Under the pieces are notes generated by a model, which saw only the letters and a list, made by a program, of their open reading frames with translations, was not told the origin of the DNA and did no database searches. This document shows, in pieces, positions 60,911-64,000 of a stretch of 64,000 nucleotides of DNA (its first letter is position 1; each line of letters starts with the position of its first letter). Both the position numbers and the translations under genes were made by a program. This DNA is from Montifringilla adamsi (lineage: Eukaryota; Chordata; Aves; Passeriformes; Passeridae), in NCBI GenBank assembly GCA_017590115.1, contig JAGGNK010008670.1, forward strand, positions 7,510,541 through 7,574,540. The letters run 5' to 3'.

Positions 60911-63830
60911 TGTCCATTCTCTGGGAAATTTCAAATTGCATAAAAAAGTTTACATTTCAAAACAATCAATATCTGTTCTAATCTGAGAAGACTGCATTGG
61001 GATGACAATCTTTACAACAGTTAAAACAGCAGAAAAGTCTGTTATGAGGTCTGTGGAAGAGGAACAGCCCATGCAAGCAACTCCTGCAGCTCTCTGTGTG
61101 TAAGACCCAGATGGAGTGAGTTGTCAGAACCCAATGCCAGGGTGCTGTGCGGTGCTCTGCCAGTTTGGTTGGTTGTCTCCAGCTCCCAAGGTGTGGCACA
61201 GCTAATCCGCTTTGCTTTTAATGAAATTGTTCTGATTCCTTTGTTGAGGAAGATTTTCCTTGTGCTTGCTCCTGGGACCTTAGAATAGGAGGTGCCTTCC
61301 TTGCCTGGCTTTTGCTCTCCCATATCAGCTGTACAGCCAGTCTGGTCTGAGTTTGGGCTTTGTTTTCCCTCTGCAGATTTCCATGTCTGAACACAGGCTT
61401 ATGGCTCTGTGCTCACCAGGAGCCTGCTCCGCCTTTGGAAGCTTTTACAGAGACATAGATCAATGATCATTTTGGGGAAGTTATGACATATGGCCAGTTT
61501 TGTCATGTTGTTCTGTTGGCTTTTACATTTAGGTGCTGATCTGATAATGACAAATGTTTCAGCCACAAGTTTGGCTGCAGGGCCAACAGTGGTATTGCCA
61601 GAAAAATTAAGGGAAAATGCAGCTCTGACATCAGCTGACAGAGAGCTTTCAAAAGGCTGTGTCCCTTCACAGCTTTCAAATGCACAGCTCTATTGAAAAT
61701 CATGGAAAATCAGTGGAAAATTAGAAGCAGTTATCCATTACTCTACAAATACCCTTTACATACTTGAACTGCATTAAATGTCCGATTCCAAGACACCATT
61801 CTCTTGCTGTTGCTTAAATTCTGGTAATTCATCGTCAGCCTCTATTGCAGGATAAATCTTTCCTTGAGGATATTCTCAATTCTTCTTGAAAAACAGGGAG
61901 GAATCCTGGCACTAGTGGTATTTTTTAAATTTATTTCAGTGCAACAAACATTTTGGCCGTTTTTTCTTGCTCTGTTATATCTGGAGAGGTTTGCATGAAA
62001 AGAACAAAGAGCTGTAGAAGAAATGGCAGATCTCTGCAACCTTTATCTCTTGATTCCCTGGAGAATCACTTATGGATAAGTGTTGCAAGAATTGTTCTTT
62101 TTCTGTGAACAAACTGGCTTACCATCCCTGAAATCAAGGAAATGGATTAGTCAAAATCCATTTGTGTTTGTGTTTGTATACAATGAATATGTTTAAAACC
62201 AGCATGGAATTCAGCTCCAACTGTGCACTGGGATCAGGCCAAAAATACACCTTTCCCGAGGTGGCTCCCAGAGACAAAGAATGAACCAGGGCTGGGTTCC
62301 TGTGCAGGTGTAATATAGGTCGCTGGCTACATTAGAGGGAAATTGAGGACAACAGAAACATATTTCATATGAAGTAATTGTTATTTACAACTGAAAATTA
62401 CTTGTATTGAAATTGCTAACAGTTGTAAGTCAGATTTTCTCGCTGTTTTGTGGGGCTGAGAGGTTTACAGGTAAATGCATAATTCTGTGTTTTTTAAAGA
62501 AAATAAGACAGCTTTTTGCACTTGGATACAATGTAAAGTTATTAGGCTTTAGTATGGACCTGTTCTTTCCAAATCTAGGAGGTTAGAACTTATAGACCCT
62601 GACAGTCCTTATTTTTAATCTATTAAAGTCTTGTAACATAGAAAATGCAAATTTTATGTGCCATTTGTGTCTGTGTATGCCCAAGGTGTGCACACATCTG
62701 TCTCTGTGACTGACATTGCTTCGTTTGAACTTTGAATGCAGTGACATGGCAGTGAAATACAAAAGGAAAACCTGCAATGATCTTTGGAGAGGGATCATCA
62801 CCATCTCAGCCACAAAGTTCTCTTTAACCATAAATTAATTTTGCATATAATTGAAGGGACTGGAGGGTGATGTCCCTCCAGTATCTCTTTAACCCATCAT
62901 CCCTCACACCCATCCCAGCTCAGTGCTGTATGTAAGCAGAAATGTGGCATTGGGTTTAATCCTTCAGCACAGGCAGGTCAGGCACTCCCACTAAGCATTA
63001 AAGCACTCAGCATTAGTGCTCAGTACCAGGAAATCCCCCAGTTTCCAGAGCCATGGGTAAGATGCTTACATGTCCAAGCATATTTATACACTACTGGAAA
63101 ATAGGCATTTTTACAGGAAGCATTTCAGATTGCACTTTCTATACTTTTTTATTCATTTTTAGAATGTTAAACACAGAAGCGCTTTGATTTTGCACTCTAA
63201 TGGCTCTGTGGGACTTGGTAACCCTGGGATGAAACAACACAAGATCACCTGTTATTAGGGAAAGTGTAAGAGAAAGTCTCATAAATAGAACACACAGAAT
63301 AGCAGTGATGTTCATCTGATACAACTGAAAGGGTGACCTGGTGCTTTTAGCTGAGAAATTCAAATACTACTTATTTTATAGCGTGAAATCCCTTTGTGTA
63401 AACTGCGTAGCATTTGTGCAGAGTACAGACAGCAGAAAACACTGTTGGTTCTTGAAAAGTGAGATCTCTGCATGCTCAGGGGATAGCTGACTCAAGCAAG
63501 TGGGAAAGGGCTGGACAGGCTGGTATCACTGCCACTTCTGGTCTTCAAACTGCTGGGTTTGAACATTTCTCCTTCTGCACTCACCGTGCTGATCCCTCCA
63601 ACTGGCCACCCTCACCATTGGGAGATTTGGGCTTCCCAACGCTCTGGACAGGTGAACTTCTCCTTATTCTCTCTTCTTCCACATTTCTGCTCCTGCAGTC
63701 AGCTGCTCTAGCCATTCCCACCTCTCCTCACTCAGGGATTTATAGGCTCATTTCTCTGATTTAGATCAGAGAACCCTAAGGTAATCCTGAGCATATTGGA
63801 AGGTAAAAATGATGATGCTTCTTATGGATT
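60911..63830. other. Unannotated non-coding DNA
   Basis: No gene was recognised. At 61533-61696 an open + strand frame follows a good pyrimidine tract and AG (61531-61532); it encodes about 54 residues and ends at TGA without a donor. It has no CpG and no recognisable domain, so I give it no separate gene entry. Confidence 0.5.
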
Positions 63831-63834
63831 GTTG

Positions 63835-63990
63835 TCTTTGGGGCTTGGTGCAAGGATATTGGTTTAGGAGTCAAGACTGATAATGATCTCATCTCTGCTT
63901 CTGCCTCTTGCACTACTGAGGTCAATTCACTTCATTTCTCCCCTGTTTTCATTTGCCAACAGAGGTAATTCTAGAGATCTGCTTTTGTAT
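63835..63990 (+). mobile_element. MIR SINE (ancient)
   Basis: The landmarks GGAGTCAAGACTGATAATGA, TCTGCTTCTGCCTCTTGCAC, GAGGTCAATTCACTTCATTTC and TTTTCATTTGCCAACAGAGGTAA appear in MIR order (consensus 'ggagtcagact ... ggctctgccactta ... tgaccttgggcaagttactt ... tttcctcatctgtaaaatggggataa'). Diverged; continues close to the right edge. Confidence 0.6.
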
Positions 63991-64000
63991 TAAAAGCTCT

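Overview
This window looks like non-coding avian chromosomal DNA: a gene desert or very long intron. The bird assignment rests on a typical CR1 LINE 3' end at 41691-41754 (internal core plus terminal ATTCTGTGA-type octamers), sparse interspersed repeats, AT-rich composition (roughly 60% AT by eye) and CpG depletion outside a few islands. There are no bacterial or viral genes, no rRNA or tRNA genes and no CRISPR array. No open reading frame exceeds about 141 codons, and I recognise none as part of a known protein family.

Layout. 1-10.4 kb is mostly featureless, with two short coding-like segments (2365-2439 and 4596-4671), a small tandem duplication and a possible CR1 reverse-transcriptase relic. 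10.4-12.6 kb is an AT-rich block without ORFs, rich in homeodomain-type TAATTA sites, and looks like deeply conserved non-coding DNA. 13-18.5 kb carries two perfect 9-bp inverted repeats (13924 and 18378) and a bulged hairpin (14348). 21.3 kb holds a MIR SINE. 26.4-28.06 kb is the most striking segment: an AT-rich conserved-looking block, then an orphan CpG-rich core with an RFX X-box and a potential G-quadruplex, then a second AT-rich block with a perfect POU octamer. 35.3 kb holds an exon-like segment with good splice signals. 37.1-37.56 kb is a smaller CpG-rich block with a near-consensus CTCF site. 41.7 kb is the CR1 end. 46.0-46.4 kb and 57.8-58.5 kb are further conserved-looking blocks. 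47.2-47.5 kb has two MIR copies facing away from each other, and a third convincing MIR lies at the right edge.

Interpretation. Blocks resembling conserved non-coding elements, separated by unremarkable DNA with very few repeats, are what is expected of a regulatory landscape around a developmental gene that lies outside the window or whose intron this is. The exon candidates are all on the + strand, which is compatible with a + strand host gene. Their reading phases do not chain to each other, however, and I cannot name any of them. 'Conserved' here is a judgement from base composition and motif texture; no alignment was possible. I did not find a convincing new biological system. The best leads are the 26.4-28.06 kb orphan CpG block and the exon candidates at 4596 and 35302.
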